From contig NZ_JAMLIX010000001.1 in NCBI RefSeq assembly GCF_023953965.1, positions 2,852,501 through 2,916,500 on the forward strand: DNA of 64,000 nucleotides, written 5' to 3'. This document shows, piece by piece, positions 8,312 to 16,097 of the stretch. Each line of letters begins with the position of its first letter. Positions within the stretch are counted from its first letter, which is position 1. The stretch comes from Bosea sp. (in: a-proteobacteria) (GTDB taxonomy: Bacteria; Pseudomonadota; Alphaproteobacteria; Rhizobiales; Beijerinckiaceae). The notes beneath the pieces are model-generated. The model worked only from the letters and a program-made list of their open reading frames with translations, was not told the DNA's origin and searched no databases. The translations under genes and the position numbers were made by a program.

Positions 8312-8564
8312 GGTTACAGGTTACGCCCGAGGTTACAAGCGTTGTAACCGGACTTCGCCAGCAACATCAGTGACATAGCAGGGCGGTTACAGGGTTACAG
8401 CGGCCTCCGCGCATAGCGCGCGATCCTACGCGCACGCGCGCGTGCGTTGTCGGTTGTAACCATGTAACTCTGTAACCTATATGGATTAAGTGATTGGTAT
8501 TGCAGGACAAAATTCGGTTACAACGCGGTTACAAAGCGCCCGCTGCCGCTCGCCTGTTGTAACC
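8312..8564. repeat. GGTTACA iteron-like array (possible origin or packaging/regulatory site)
   Basis: Ten exact GGTTACA heptamers occur within 253 bases: forward at 8312, 8331, 8385, 8393, 8516 and 8527, and reverse (TGTAACC) at 8343, 8455, 8471 and 8558, plus near copies at 8319 and 8463. Two form a perfect inverted repeat, GGTTACAAGCGTTGTAACC (8331-8349). Between the two halves of the array lies an alternating purine-pyrimidine run (about 8409-8446, rich in CG/GC/CA steps). The array ends 63 bases before terS. Helicases of satellite and phage replicons bind comparable iterons, so an origin is the leading reading; a terminase site or operator is also possible. Confidence 0.75.
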
Positions 8565-8626
8565 GGGGATGCTGCCGCCGCGCCGGGTCTATTGGAAATG
8601 CTGGTGAAACCGGCGGAGCGGATCTG

Positions 8627-9226
8627 GTGGCGGGCAAGTCATCGGCAGTGGCGGATGTGGCGGCGCAGGCCGGTCCGGATCAGGGGCGTTCGGTGTCTCA
8701 CTCGCCGGCGGCGCCGGAGCCGGCGGCCGACCTGTTCGCCCTCGACGCCGAGATCGACCAGTTCGCCCGCCATGCGGTCGCGCCGCCCGCGCGACGCGGG
8801 CCGGGCCGGCCGGCGGGCAGCGTCAACCGCACCACGCTCCAGCTTCAGCGCCTGCTGCTGCAGCGCGGATACCGCGACCCGGCCGAGTTCCTGGCGGCGC
8901 TGATCACCATGGATGTGCGCGAGCTGGTGCGCGACCTGGGCGGCGCCGAGCAGGTCGACGTCGCCAAGGTGCTGGCGATCCAGAAGCAGGCGGCGGACTC
9001 GCTGATGCCCTACTTCCATCAGCGCATGCCGATCGCGGTCGAGCATCATGGCGATCGTGCGCGGCCGCTGATCATCATCCGCGACGGCGAGGGGCCGGGC
9101 GCTCGGGCGCGCGTCGTCGAGGGCGAAGCGATGTCCGTGCACGACGTGCAAAATCAAGCACTTAGCGAGGTCGAGGCCGATGCTTCGCACGGCTCGCATT
9201 CGCATGACGGTACAAATGATGAGTGA
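8627..9226 (+). CDS. terS: Terminase small subunit-like protein
   Basis: 199 residues from a GTG at 8627, with GGAG 8 nt upstream. The middle holds a basic Pro/Gly/Arg stretch (PPARRGPGRPAGSVNRTT), then a helical region (LQRLLLQRGYRDPAEFLAALI and VLAIQKQAADSLMPYFHQ) that resembles the small terminase of alphaproteobacterial podophages; the His-rich tail is acidic. Such proteins bind the packaging site and stimulate TerL. The assignment relies on position just before TerL and on this similarity, since small terminases are poorly conserved. The stop codon lies inside an inverted repeat (9222-9237). Confidence 0.65.
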   Translation: MAGKSSAVADVAAQAGPDQGRSVSHSPAAPEPAADLFALDAEIDQFARHAVAPPARRGPGRPAGSVNRTTLQLQRLLLQRGYRDPAEFLAALITMDVRELVRDLGGAEQVDVAKVLAIQKQAADSLMPYFHQRMPIAVEHHGDRARPLIIIRDGEGPGARARVVEGEAMSVHDVQNQALSEVEADASHGSHSHDGTNDE

Positions 9227-9272
9227 TTACAATCACTTAGACTACATTGAACCGCTGATTGGAAATCAGCGG
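9222..9272. other. Two inverted repeats after terS; GC-simple gap to terL
   Basis: AGTGATT-AC-AATCACT (9222-9237) is a perfect inverted repeat across the terS stop, and CCGCTGAT (9252-9259) pairs with ATCAGCGG (9265-9272) over a 5-base loop. They sit in a short AT-richer island, and the rest of the gap to 9502 is extremely GC-rich simple sequence (runs of C, G and CGCG). The position between terminase genes makes a packaging-site role conceivable; a processing or termination site is equally possible. No gene is seen between 9227 and 9502. Confidence 0.4.
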
Positions 9273-9502
9273 GTCGGAACGCGCGACCCTCGCGCGCGCG
9301 CAGCCTCGGCCGGCGCCTGGGCGACCAGGCGCCATGCCCCCCCGGGGGGGCGCGCGCGTCGCGCGGGCGCGCGCGCGACCTTGAAATCCGCGCCGCGCAT
9401 CCCCTGCCGGGGTCTTGCGTCTCACACTCACGGCGGAACCCGTTTGCGCCAGCGGGGGGGCGGGGGTGGATCGGCTGCCTTTCGGGTCGGGGGGCGGGGC
9501 GT

Positions 9503-11146
9503 TTGAGCAAATCGCTGACCCGGTCGCAGATCGCGGACCTCTGCGGCTGCAAAGAGGGCGATATCCCGGCGACGCCGCTGTTTTCGCTGACGGACTACAC
9601 GCCTTCCGGGCCAGTCTGCGCGGCCTATATCCGTTCGCTGGGGCCGATCGACGCCATCACCGGCCCGGCCGGCTCGGGGAAGACGGTCGGCTCGATCTTC
9701 AAGGTGATCCGCTTCGCGGTCGGTGCCATGCCGGTCTGCACCGATGGCGTGGTGCGGGTGCGCGGCGCGGTGCTGCGCGACAATTTCCGGGCGCTCTACC
9801 GCACGACGCTGCGCTCGTGGTTCGAGTTCTTTCCGCCTGACTATGGCGGCGCGCACTTCACCGGCGGCCAGGACCGGCCGGCGCAGCACATCCTGAAGCT
9901 TTCCACCGTCCGCATGGTCGACGGCGCGCTGCGCGAGGTGCCTGTCGAGCTGACGGTCGACTTCTTCGCGGTCGGCGATATCGCCATCGAGGAGCTGCTG
10001 AAGGGCTATGAGTGCTCGTTCTTCTGGGTGAATGAAGGCGACCTGCTGCATGAGCGGGTGATCCCCTTCGCCTATAGCCGCACCGGCCGATACCCGCCGC
10101 GGGCGCGCCTGTCGGAGGGTGTGAAGCTGCCGCGTGTCGTGGCGGTGGACTTCAATCCGCCGGCGCCCAAGCACCCACTCTGGCTGGCGTGCCAACGCCG
10201 CTCGTTCAACGCTGGCGAGGAAGAGGCCGGCATGGGCCACAACGGCGGGCCGGCGCTCGACCCCCTGCCGGCCGAGGGAGCGGCCGCCACGCTGAATTTC
10301 TTTCATCAGCCGTCGGGTCTCTCGCCCGATGCGGAGAACCGGGCCGGCAAGACCTACGCGCAGTACGAGGAGGAAGGCCGGACCCTGCCGGAAGAGGACG
10401 TGCGCCGCTTCGTGCACGGGCTGCCGGGCTATGCCCGCGACGGCAAGCCGGTTTACGCTCGGGAGTATCGCAGCCGCATCCACGTCGCGCCCGGTCCTAT
10501 CCCGGTCATCGCGGGGCTGCCTCTGCATGCGGGGCTCGACCAGGGCCTCACGCCCGCGATCCTGTTCTTCCAGGAGGATACCTACGGGCAACTCCGCGTG
10601 CTGCAGGAGGTCGCGCCCGGCCATGGAACCGGTATTCAACGCTTCGTCGCACTGGTGCTGCCCTGGCTGCATGGCCGCTTCAAGGGCCTGCCTCTCGGCA
10701 CCTTCTCGGGCGATCCGGCCGGCTTCATCGGCGCCGACAAGCTCAACGGCGAGCTGGCCTGGATGGAGGCGGTTTCGGTCGCGCTCGGCCTGCAGATCAT
10801 GCCGGCGCCGACGCAGGAGCCGGGCATCCGTCAGGAAGCGGTCAAGCTCGCACTCCGCGAGATCGAGCCGGGCAAGCCGGGCCTGATCATCGATCCGGAA
10901 GGCTGCCCCATCCTGATCGAGGGCTTCGAGGCCGAGTATAAATTCCCGAAGCGGCCGGACGGTACGCATGGGGATGGCCCGGTGAAGAACCTGGCCTCCA
11001 ATCCGCACGATGCCTTGCAGTATGGGATTCTCGGCGTGCGCGGCCGCCAGGGCGTCATCCAGGAGGCCGGTCGCGCAGGCCGGCCGGGGCGCGCGCATGA
11101 TTTCGTTCCGCCGCCGGCTTCGAGCGACTGGAACGTGTTCACCTGA
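9503..11146 (+). CDS. terL: Terminase large subunit
   Basis: 547 residues, translated from a TTG at 9503 with a G-rich upstream stretch. The ATPase P-loop is GPAGSGKT (54-61) and a Walker B-like FFWVNEGD follows; nuclease-type acidic positions are seen in AGLDQGL and FSGDPAG, and the end contains NPHDALQYG as in podophage TerL. It powers DNA translocation into the procapsid and cuts concatemers. Between ATPase and nuclease parts lies an insertion with MGHNGGPALD (Met244), a short peptide that also occurs in many unrelated alphaproteobacterial phage proteins. The downstream gene overlaps by TGATG. Family assignment is firm; cut type (cos or pac) cannot be told. Confidence 0.93.
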   Translation: MSKSLTRSQIADLCGCKEGDIPATPLFSLTDYTPSGPVCAAYIRSLGPIDAITGPAGSGKTVGSIFKVIRFAVGAMPVCTDGVVRVRGAVLRDNFRALYRTTLRSWFEFFPPDYGGAHFTGGQDRPAQHILKLSTVRMVDGALREVPVELTVDFFAVGDIAIEELLKGYECSFFWVNEGDLLHERVIPFAYSRTGRYPPRARLSEGVKLPRVVAVDFNPPAPKHPLWLACQRRSFNAGEEEAGMGHNGGPALDPLPAEGAAATLNFFHQPSGLSPDAENRAGKTYAQYEEEGRTLPEEDVRRFVHGLPGYARDGKPVYAREYRSRIHVAPGPIPVIAGLPLHAGLDQGLTPAILFFQEDTYGQLRVLQEVAPGHGTGIQRFVALVLPWLHGRFKGLPLGTFSGDPAGFIGADKLNGELAWMEAVSVALGLQIMPAPTQEPGIRQEAVKLALREIEPGKPGLIIDPEGCPILIEGFEAEYKFPKRPDGTHGDGPVKNLASNPHDALQYGILGVRGRQGVIQEAGRAGRPGRAHDFVPPPASSDWNVFT

Positions 11147-11577
11147 TGGCCTCGCTCGCGATCGTCTCGCCGGCTCCTCTTCATGCCGTCACCGCGCTCG
11201 CCTTCCCGTCCGGCCGGGCGCCGGCGCGCCACCTCCAGGCGATGCTGCTGCAATCGGTGCGCTCGGAAACCATGGCTTTCGTCACGGCCGCCGGCGAGGT
11301 CGTCATGGTGGTGGGGCTGTGGCCGCTCGCGCCGCTGCATGAGGGCGAACGGCTCCTTGAGCTATGGCTGCTGATCGAGCCGCCGGCGGTTCCGCACCTG
11401 CCCGCGCTTCGCCGTCTCGCCCGGTTGATGCTGGCGCGCATCGCCCAGTCTGGCCCGGTCCGCATCCGGGCGCTGGTCCGCGAGGGCCACGCGCCTGGCG
11501 CGCGCATGTGCCGGCTGATCGGCATGAGCTTCGTCGGGGCCGCCGACGGCTGCGAATGCTGGGAATGGAGCGCCTGA
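11146..11577 (+). CDS. GNAT-like phage protein between terminase and portal
   Basis: 143 residues, with its ATG overlapping the terL stop. It has a beta-alpha layout with MAFVTAAGEVVMVVGLWPL, ERLLELWLLIEPPA, a helix LRRLARLMLARIAQ and a final strand FVGAADGCECWEWS. This resembles the small acetyltransferase-fold proteins found near the portal gene in T7-like podophages. The cofactor loop of active GNAT enzymes is not clear, so it may be a non-catalytic virion or assembly protein. Position is the strongest support. Confidence 0.45.
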   Translation: MASLAIVSPAPLHAVTALAFPSGRAPARHLQAMLLQSVRSETMAFVTAAGEVVMVVGLWPLAPLHEGERLLELWLLIEPPAVPHLPALRRLARLMLARIAQSGPVRIRALVREGHAPGARMCRLIGMSFVGAADGCECWEWSA

Positions 11578-11578
11578 G

Positions 11579-11809
11579 ATGAGCAAGATGGTCTCGAACC
11601 TGTACAGCGGCCGCAAGGAGCGCATCCAGCAGATCACGGCGGCGACGGCGGCGACCGAGGCGAAGGAGGATCAGTCGGTCGCCATCGCGCGCCAGCAGCA
11701 GGAGCAGGCGGTCCAGACCGGCCGGACGGACGCCTCCCTCAGCCGGGCGCGCCGGACGCCGCGCGGCCGGCGGCTCCTGATCGGCGAGCAGGAGTCGACG
11801 CTCGGATGA
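11579..11809 (+). CDS. Small charged protein before portal, unknown
   Basis: 76 residues from the ATG at 11579. It is highly polar and helical, rich in Q, A, T and R (RKERIQQITAATAATEAKED, SVAIARQQQEQAVQTGR), and ends with a basic stretch. Its stop overlaps the portal ATG. Small proteins of this type are common just before podophage portal genes and may be a minor head component, but no function can be derived. Confidence 0.55.
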   Translation: MSKMVSNLYSGRKERIQQITAATAATEAKEDQSVAIARQQQEQAVQTGRTDASLSRARRTPRGRRLLIGEQESTLG

Positions 11810-13404
11810 GCCTCGCCCTGATCAAGACCCGGTCGGAACGCGCCTGGGCGAAGCGGGCGCCCTGGAGCACGCTCTACAACGACGTGTTCGACTACGTGAT
11901 CCCGTACCGCAAGCCGACCTCGCAGAATGTCGGCACGCCCGCGGCGCGGGTCGAGCGGATCTACGACAACACTGCCGTGGTCTCGGCCTTCGCCGGTGCC
12001 GGCCGCCTTCAGAACGACCTGTTTCCGCCCGGCGAGCGCTTCTTCGTCTACGCGCTGGGACCCGTCGCCAAGCGCGCCCTGAAAAAGCGGCGCATCGACG
12101 AAACTGAGGCCAAGCGCGAGCTCGAAGCCGTCAGCGACGACATCCATTCGTTCTTCCTGTCGGGCGAGTTCGACAACGCCTGCATCGAGATGTGTACCGA
12201 TCTCTTTGCCGGGCAGGGCTTCCTGATGCCGATCAAGGGCACGGTCGATCATCCCGTTCGCTTCGTCTGCATCCCGATGGATGAGGTCGCGCTCGAGCCG
12301 GGGCCTTACGGCGACATCGCCGGCATCCACTGGAAAACCCGGATGACGCGCGCGGCGATCCGCGACGCCTTCCCGCGCGGGGTCTTCCCGGATGCCTTCA
12401 GGGAAGCGCTCAAGTCCAACAGCGGCGCCGGCGACGAGGTCGAGATCTACCAGAGCTGGATATTCGACTACGCCAAGGGCCGCTGGTCCTTCACTGTGTG
12501 GGTCGAGGGCAGCGAAAGGGACGGCCAGCCGGTCGCGACCGCCAGCCACCGCGCACCGCCGATGGCGACGCCGCGCTATCACCGCGTGCCCGGCGAAACC
12601 TACGGCCGCGGCCCCGCCATGCTGGCACTGCCGACGGTGAAGACGCTCAACAAAGCCGTCGAGCTGATGTTGAAGGCGGCCGCGATCCAGATGCTCGGCA
12701 TCTGGGCCTATCGCCCGGGCGGCGCCTTCAACCCGTCGACGGCCCGGATCGCGCCCGGCGCCTGGTGGCCGATGTCCTCGACCGGCGGCGTGCTCGGCCC
12801 GGACGTCACGCGCATGGACACCGCCAACGCCCGGATGGATGTTGCCCAGCTCGTGACGCAGGAGCTGCGCATGCAGCTTCAGAGCGCGCTCAACGACGAC
12901 AAGCTGCCGGACAAGGGCGCGACGCCCGTTTCCGCGACCGAGATCATGGCGCGGATGAAGCGCGTTTCGCAGAACTATCTCGGTGCCTTCGGCCGCCTCG
13001 TCAGCGAGACCGTGCCGCCGCTCGTGCGCCGCGTCGCCGAAATCCTCGACGGCTTCGGCCTGCTGGAGCGGCGGCTGATCACCGTCGACATGCTGCTCGT
13101 CAAGATCGACGTGCAATCGCCCATGGCGGCGATGATGAAGGCGCAAGGGTTGTCGCAGATCGTCCAGTTCCTTGAGCTGGTCGCGGCGCTGAAGGGCGAT
13201 CCGCGCGCGATCGAACTGCTCGTCAAGCTCGACGATCTGCTGCGGGAATTCGCCAGCCGCATGGGCGTGCCGGCCGAATTCCTGATGACGAAGGAAGAGC
13301 AACAGGCGCTCGAAGCCAGGCTCGCCGAGGCCGCCGCCGCCATGGCCGCCGCCCAGGCGCAGGCGCAGGCCGGGCCGCCGCAACCCCAACCGGTGCCGCT
13401 ATGA
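11806..13404 (+). CDS. Portal (head-to-tail connector) protein, T7 gp8-like
   Basis: 532 residues, matching the usual T7-type connector length. Typical connector features are the early YNDVFDYVIPYRKP, IYDNTAV, RLQNDLFPPGERFF, then RYHRVPGETYGRGPAMLALP and ARMDVAQLVTQELRMQLQ. The C-terminus becomes Ala/Gln-rich (AAAAMAAAQAQAQA). It forms the dodecameric ring at the capsid vertex through which DNA passes. The start overlaps the small upstream gene and the stop overlaps the next ATG, so the whole head operon is translationally linked. Confidence 0.93.
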   Translation: MSLALIKTRSERAWAKRAPWSTLYNDVFDYVIPYRKPTSQNVGTPAARVERIYDNTAVVSAFAGAGRLQNDLFPPGERFFVYALGPVAKRALKKRRIDETEAKRELEAVSDDIHSFFLSGEFDNACIEMCTDLFAGQGFLMPIKGTVDHPVRFVCIPMDEVALEPGPYGDIAGIHWKTRMTRAAIRDAFPRGVFPDAFREALKSNSGAGDEVEIYQSWIFDYAKGRWSFTVWVEGSERDGQPVATASHRAPPMATPRYHRVPGETYGRGPAMLALPTVKTLNKAVELMLKAAAIQMLGIWAYRPGGAFNPSTARIAPGAWWPMSSTGGVLGPDVTRMDTANARMDVAQLVTQELRMQLQSALNDDKLPDKGATPVSATEIMARMKRVSQNYLGAFGRLVSETVPPLVRRVAEILDGFGLLERRLITVDMLLVKIDVQSPMAAMMKAQGLSQIVQFLELVAALKGDPRAIELLVKLDDLLREFASRMGVPAEFLMTKEEQQALEARLAEAAAAMAAAQAQAQAGPPQPQPVPL

Positions 13405-13784
13405 CCAGTCCCGCCATCCCGCTGCATCGACAGGCCCAGCCGGTCGACAGCTTCATGCGCAATCTCGAAAGCCGGCTCGCGAGCTTCGACATCTTCGGCG
13501 GGCAGGAGGCCCCGGCGCCGGAGCCGTCGAAAGAGGATGTGCAGGCTCAAGCCGACGCCGCGGCGGTGTTCGGCACGGAAGCCGGCGCCCGCCTGCTCGA
13601 ATGGCTGGCGGACCGCTCCGTGCGCACCGCGCTGGTGGTCGATCCGCTCGCGGTCGACCCGGCGCGCGGCTGGATGCTCGCCCAGCGCCATGAAGGCCGC
13701 AACGACATGTTCTATCTCGTCCTCTCGCTGCTCGCGGCCGCGAAGGACGAGCCCGCACCGCGCCGCGATGGGCCTCAGACATGA
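13401..13784 (+). CDS. Bbp19-like protein between portal and scaffold
   Basis: 127 residues. The segment AAVFGTEAGARLLEWLADRS, followed by RHEGRNDMFYLVLSLL, follows the pattern of Bbp19-type phage proteins (FGT-x-x-G-x-x-x-L-x-x-L and later EGR-x-x-x). The first 50 residues are variable. It sits where such proteins are normally found, between connector and scaffold, and overlaps both neighbours by four bases. The role is unknown; an assembly factor is likely. Confidence 0.6.
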   Translation: MTSPAIPLHRQAQPVDSFMRNLESRLASFDIFGGQEAPAPEPSKEDVQAQADAAAVFGTEAGARLLEWLADRSVRTALVVDPLAVDPARGWMLAQRHEGRNDMFYLVLSLLAAAKDEPAPRRDGPQT

Positions 13785-14632
13785 AGAAGTTTTGGGAGAT
13801 GTTCCTGCGTGCACCGGAAGGCGAGGGTGGCGCAGGTGGTGACGGCGGCGCCGGCGACGGGGCTGCGAAAGATGCCGGCGGCGGTGGCGGGACCCCGCCG
13901 GCCGGGCAGCCCGGCGGTGGCGAGGGCGCGGCACCTTATCGTCCCGACGGGCTGCCCGATCAGTATGTCGGCGCCAGCGAGCGCGAGACGATCGACAAGC
14001 TCTGGACCGCGACGAAGGGTTTCCGCGATGCCCAGGCGCAGCGCGAGACGCCGCCGGCCGACGTCGCCGGCTACACCTTCGAATGGTCCGATGCGGTCAA
14101 GCCCTATGCCGCCGACTTCGGCGAGGACAAGTTCTTCACCGGGGTGAAGGAAGACGCGTTGAAGGCCGGTCTCGGCAACAAGCAGGCCAACGCATTCCTC
14201 GACAGCGTCATGAACCGCATGATCTCCATGCAGCTCGTCGACGCGCCGATCGATGTCGAGGCCGAGAAGCTGAAGCTTGCGCCCGACGACGCGAAGGGCC
14301 TGCCGGCACCGGAGCGCGATGCGGCGATCCAGCGGCGCGTGGCAAACAACGTCGCCTTCGTCGATTCCCTTGCCGCTAAGGGTTTCGACAAAGACGCCGC
14401 CCAGGCGCTCGGCGCCGAGCTCGCGGCCTTTCCGGCGCTCAACCAGCTCGTCGAATTCATGCGCGATGGCGGCGTGAAACCGGCTCTCGGCGGCGGCCCG
14501 GCGGCTGCGGCGACCGCTGCCGATCTCGCCAAGCGAAGCGGTGACCCGCGCGGGCGTATTGGCGAGCCGGAATATGACCCGACCTTCGCGGCCGAGACGG
14601 ACCGCCTCTACAAGGAACTGTATCCCGGTTGA
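13781..14632 (+). CDS. Capsid scaffolding protein
   Basis: 283 residues, acidic, with a Gly/Ala/Pro-rich disordered N-terminus (residues 12-50) and helical remainder; the end is RIGEPEYDPTFAAETDRLYK. Low complexity at the start, helices afterwards and the position between connector and major capsid gene are typical for T7-like scaffolds, which guide procapsid assembly and are then lost. Sequence conservation among scaffolds is low, so the call depends on composition and order of genes. Confidence 0.75.
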   Translation: MKKFWEMFLRAPEGEGGAGGDGGAGDGAAKDAGGGGGTPPAGQPGGGEGAAPYRPDGLPDQYVGASERETIDKLWTATKGFRDAQAQRETPPADVAGYTFEWSDAVKPYAADFGEDKFFTGVKEDALKAGLGNKQANAFLDSVMNRMISMQLVDAPIDVEAEKLKLAPDDAKGLPAPERDAAIQRRVANNVAFVDSLAAKGFDKDAAQALGAELAAFPALNQLVEFMRDGGVKPALGGGPAAAATAADLAKRSGDPRGRIGEPEYDPTFAAETDRLYKELYPG

Positions 14633-14775
14633 CGCGCCCGCGCGTGGCGCAGCTTGGCGGCGATCGCGGGATGGACCTGCGGCGCCGCCGGCAATCGTCC
14701 TTCGGGGCGACCTGGCAGGGGCCGTGGCAATCGGCCCGGGGGATCGGTCAACCCTCTTAGCCAGGAACACGGAAC

Positions 14776-15651
14776 ATGACCTCTCGCGCACCTGCTTGGT
14801 TCGAGCAGAAGTACATCAACGGCGCCATCCACGTCCTTCAGGCGAAGGGCTATGTGCTGCAGGGCACCACTCGCGCCGCCACCAGCCAGAAAGGCAACGA
14901 GGTGACGTGGAAGATCGCCGGCGACGGCGAGGCCACCGAAATGTCGGACGCGATCGAGGACCGCCCGACCCTCAATGCCGGCCGCGACACCGTCAAGGCA
15001 ACGATGGTGGATTACGAGGCCAACGAATGGATCAAGACGACCGACGTCGAGAAGATGTCCGAAAACGAACAGCAGGTCGCGCAGCAGACCTGCGGCATGG
15101 CGTTGGGCCGCAAGTTCGACCGCATCATCCTCGGCGCGATGGACGATGAAGGCGGCAACATCGAGACGATCGGCTCCGGCACGGCCAATATCGATCTGCC
15201 GGACATTCTCGAAGCCAATACCAATATCGGCGACGAGGGCGACAGCATGGAGATGCAGTATTTTGTCGCCCTGCCTGTCCGTCAGTTGGGCGCGCTGCTG
15301 CTGCGCAAGGGTTGGTCTTCCGCCGACTACGTGACGGATACGCCGTTGCTCAAGAAGATCGGCGCGCGCCGCTATCTGAACATGACCTTCCTGCCGATGC
15401 CCAAGAAGATGTTCGCGGTTCCGTCCGCGAACCAGGCCGACGGCTACATGTGGGCGAAGGACTGCGTCGGCTTCGCCACGCCGACCGACGAGAAGGGTCT
15501 GATCAGCGCGGCGACGCGCATCGACTATGTCCCGACCAAGAAAGCGTACTTCGCCGGCAACACCATGTCGGCGGCCGCCAGGGTTCTTCTGGTCAAGGGC
15601 GTGAAGCGGCTCCGGGTCTCGACCAATACGGCCCTGACTGCCGGCCTCTGA
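14776..15651 (+). CDS. Major capsid protein
   Basis: 291 residues. The product begins MTSRAPAWFEQKYINGAIHV and contains MSENEQQVAQQTCGMALGRK and a C-terminal FAGNTMSAAARVLLVKG, giving an alpha/beta composition consistent with an HK97-fold coat. It follows the scaffold by a 143-base leader in which I see no gene, leaving room for a separate promoter or mRNA structure for strong expression. A GC hairpin (GGCGCG 15655-15660 with CGCGCC 15671-15676) directly follows the stop. The assignment is by gene order and family resemblance. Confidence 0.82.
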   Translation: MTSRAPAWFEQKYINGAIHVLQAKGYVLQGTTRAATSQKGNEVTWKIAGDGEATEMSDAIEDRPTLNAGRDTVKATMVDYEANEWIKTTDVEKMSENEQQVAQQTCGMALGRKFDRIILGAMDDEGGNIETIGSGTANIDLPDILEANTNIGDEGDSMEMQYFVALPVRQLGALLLRKGWSSADYVTDTPLLKKIGARRYLNMTFLPMPKKMFAVPSANQADGYMWAKDCVGFATPTDEKGLISAATRIDYVPTKKAYFAGNTMSAAARVLLVKGVKRLRVSTNTALTAGL

Positions 15652-15714
15652 TCTGGCGCGCGCGCTCCGGCGCGCCTGCCTCCGTTCCTGAAATCTCATC
15701 ATGGAGGACATCAG

Positions 15715-16011
15715 ATGTCCCTGAACAAGCGTTCGCTGTCCCGGGTTGCCCAGCAGGTCCCGGTCGGCTCGACTGGCGGTGCGTCCCAGGCGCAGCAGGT
15801 CGGCCTGCTGGTCTATGGCACCGACGATGCCGCTGCCACGGTCGAGGCGGGAGGTTACTTCAACAATGCCCGCGCCGTCCTGCGCAAGGGCGACATCCTG
15901 CTCGCGACCATGGTCAACAGCGGCACGCCGGTGACGAAGCAATACGTCTTCACCGCCGTGCCCGCGACCGGAAACGTGACGATCGCGATCCAGGCCACCT
16001 CGGCGGGCTGA
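15715..16011 (+). CDS. Small head decoration/fibre-type protein
   Basis: 98 residues, with a good ribosome binding site (GGAGG). After a short polar start it contains QVGLLVYGTDDAAATVEAGG, then YFNNARAVLRKGDILLAT and a beta-rich end (KQYVFTAVPATGNVTIAI). The same YGT..ATV-x-A-x-GYFN..KGD pattern occurs in fibre or decoration proteins of many alphaproteobacterial phages. Placed directly behind the capsid gene it probably binds the head surface. Confidence in a virion role is moderate. Confidence 0.6.
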   Translation: MSLNKRSLSRVAQQVPVGSTGGASQAQQVGLLVYGTDDAAATVEAGGYFNNARAVLRKGDILLATMVNSGTPVTKQYVFTAVPATGNVTIAIQATSAG

Positions 16012-16015
16012 TCCC

Positions 16016-16071
16016 CAAGCGGCCAATTGGCCGCTTGAACCAATCCGGCAAGCGGCAAATTTGCCGCTTGC
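16016..16071. repeat. Two adjacent perfect palindromes
   Basis: A 22-bp palindrome at 16016-16037 (core AAGCGGCCAATTGGCCGCTT) and a 24-bp palindrome at 16048-16071 (core GCGGCAAATTTGCCGC) lie in the 86-base gap between the decoration gene and tail tubular A. They share the outer AAGCGGC/GCCGCTT arms and differ only in the centre. There is no T run behind them, so they are poor intrinsic terminators. The second is repeated with one mismatch at 185-208 inside the methyltransferase gene. They may be protein-binding sites, RNA processing hairpins or copies of a REP-like element. Confidence 0.7.
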
Positions 16072-16097
16072 CCCTTCCCGTTTGCAGGGGCCGCGCC

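Noticed and set aside
8312..8564. CRISPR array
   Set aside because: Repeats are 7 bases, in both orientations and with irregular spacing, unlike CRISPR repeats of over 20 bases with uniform spacers.
9428..11098. 556-residue open frame on the minus strand
   Set aside because: Antisense to TerL, which has clear ATPase and nuclease motifs; the minus product is low-complexity R/A/Q/H.
11671..13389. 572-residue open frame on the minus strand
   Set aside because: Antisense to the portal gene and without protein-like features.
16016..16071. Intrinsic terminators
   Set aside because: Both palindromes are strong stems but are not followed by T runs in either direction, and translation continues immediately downstream.
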